Below the pieces are notes generated by a model. The model was not told where the DNA came from and did not search any database. It worked only from the letters and a program-made list of their open reading frames with translations. The translations under genes were made by a program, and so were the position numbers. Shown here piece after piece: positions 63,811 to 64,000 of a DNA stretch of 64,000 nucleotides (its first letter is position 1; each line of letters opens with the position of its first letter). Source of the DNA: an uncultured Oligoflexales bacterium (GTDB taxonomy: Bacteria; Bdellovibrionota_B; Oligoflexia; Oligoflexales; JAPPIL01); contig OY282434.1 of assembly GCA_958296095.1 (NCBI GenBank), positions 1,766,001 to 1,830,000 of the forward strand. Direction: 5' to 3'.

Positions 63811-64000
63811 TCACAGCAGGCGCCTGTATCTGCCCCCCAGCACATACAGCAGCTCGGTAATTTCCTGCAGCGTGGCATATTTTACCGTATGCATCAACTC
63901 GGCAAAGATATTATCGCCCGTTAAGACCACCTGTTGCAATTTTTGTAAGGCAATCTTTGCCTGTTTTGCCTGGCGCTGTTTGAAGGCGGCCAGGTCAGCG
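63811..64000 (-). CDS. C-terminus of a methylmalonyl-CoA mutase-family protein (5' part outside window)
   Basis: The minus-strand frame is open from the window edge to TGA at 63811-63813 and codes 63 residues. The sequence reads AFKQRQAKQAKIALQKLQQ, then NIFAELMHTVKYATLQEITE and LGGRYRRLL. The pattern GxNIFxxLMxTVxxxxxxQIxxxLxxxGGxYRR is the C-terminal end of methylmalonyl-CoA or isobutyryl-CoA mutase (IcmF-type) large domains. The gene starts beyond 64000, so the catalytic and cobalamin domains are not visible. It is the last recognised coding sequence of the window. Confidence 0.72.
   Translation of the reverse strand, partial: ADLAAFKQRQAKQAKIALQKLQQVVLTGDNIFAELMHTVKYATLQEITELLYVLGGRYRRLL

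Noticed and set aside
63736..63924. Short plus-strand open frame near the window end
   Set aside because: It overlaps the minus-strand end of a methylmalonyl-CoA mutase-family gene, which has clear family sequence.

Overview
The window reads as chromosomal DNA of a Gram-negative bacterium from one of the lineages once grouped as Deltaproteobacteria (Bdellovibrionota- or Myxococcota-like). The evidence is a complete pilMNOPQ type IV pilus operon, many secreted lipoproteins, heptose synthesis for LPS (hldE), PomA-type MotA/MotB, a PrkA kinase, a PfaD-type reductase and a 2-oxoacid:acceptor oxidoreductase. The lineage is inferred from gene content, not from a marker phylogeny.

Layout. 1-1640: end of an outer-membrane barrel-like protein, convergent with a cystathionine beta-synthase-like enzyme. 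1850-12942: a long plus-strand run pilM-N-O-P-Q, a lipoprotein, a TPR protein, aroQ and a PrkA-type kinase, mostly overlapping or nearly so; PilP and PilQ carry striking low-complexity repeats. 13044-15370: hypothetical gene, parA (with a degenerate P-loop), parB and a small membrane protein. 15794-18758 (minus): rluA-like gene, tRNA-Phe with its own promoter, secG, and a secreted fusion of a dead CptA-like domain with a GDPD-like domain. 18868-22720: three small membrane genes leading into polA. 22771-32308 (minus): the most unusual locus, a tight operon coding a coiled-coil protein, MotA, MotB and a 1389-residue UPF1-like SF1 helicase, behind a SWIM/SNF2 helicase. This resembles Zorya defence in logic but not in parts, and is the best candidate for an undescribed system. 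32395-36608: lepA, ubiA (split by a one-base frameshift in a T9 run), ubiX and tsaB.

From about 36.6 kb the window becomes a patchwork of housekeeping genes (hldE, sodB, gpmI, 2-oxoacid oxidoreductase) and accessory ones (lipoproteins, M48 protease, P1 peptidase, lone pfaD, Rpn nuclease). They are separated by long blocks of a modular intergenic repeat. About 5 kb of the window is this repeat, in eight blocks plus one short fragment. It contains inverted-repeat modules, one with a compensatory base change, and it abuts or supplies stop codons of several genes. The last 190 bases hold the C-terminus of a methylmalonyl-CoA-mutase-family protein on the minus strand.

Start codons were chosen by Shine-Dalgarno spacing and family alignment from memory; no database search was possible.
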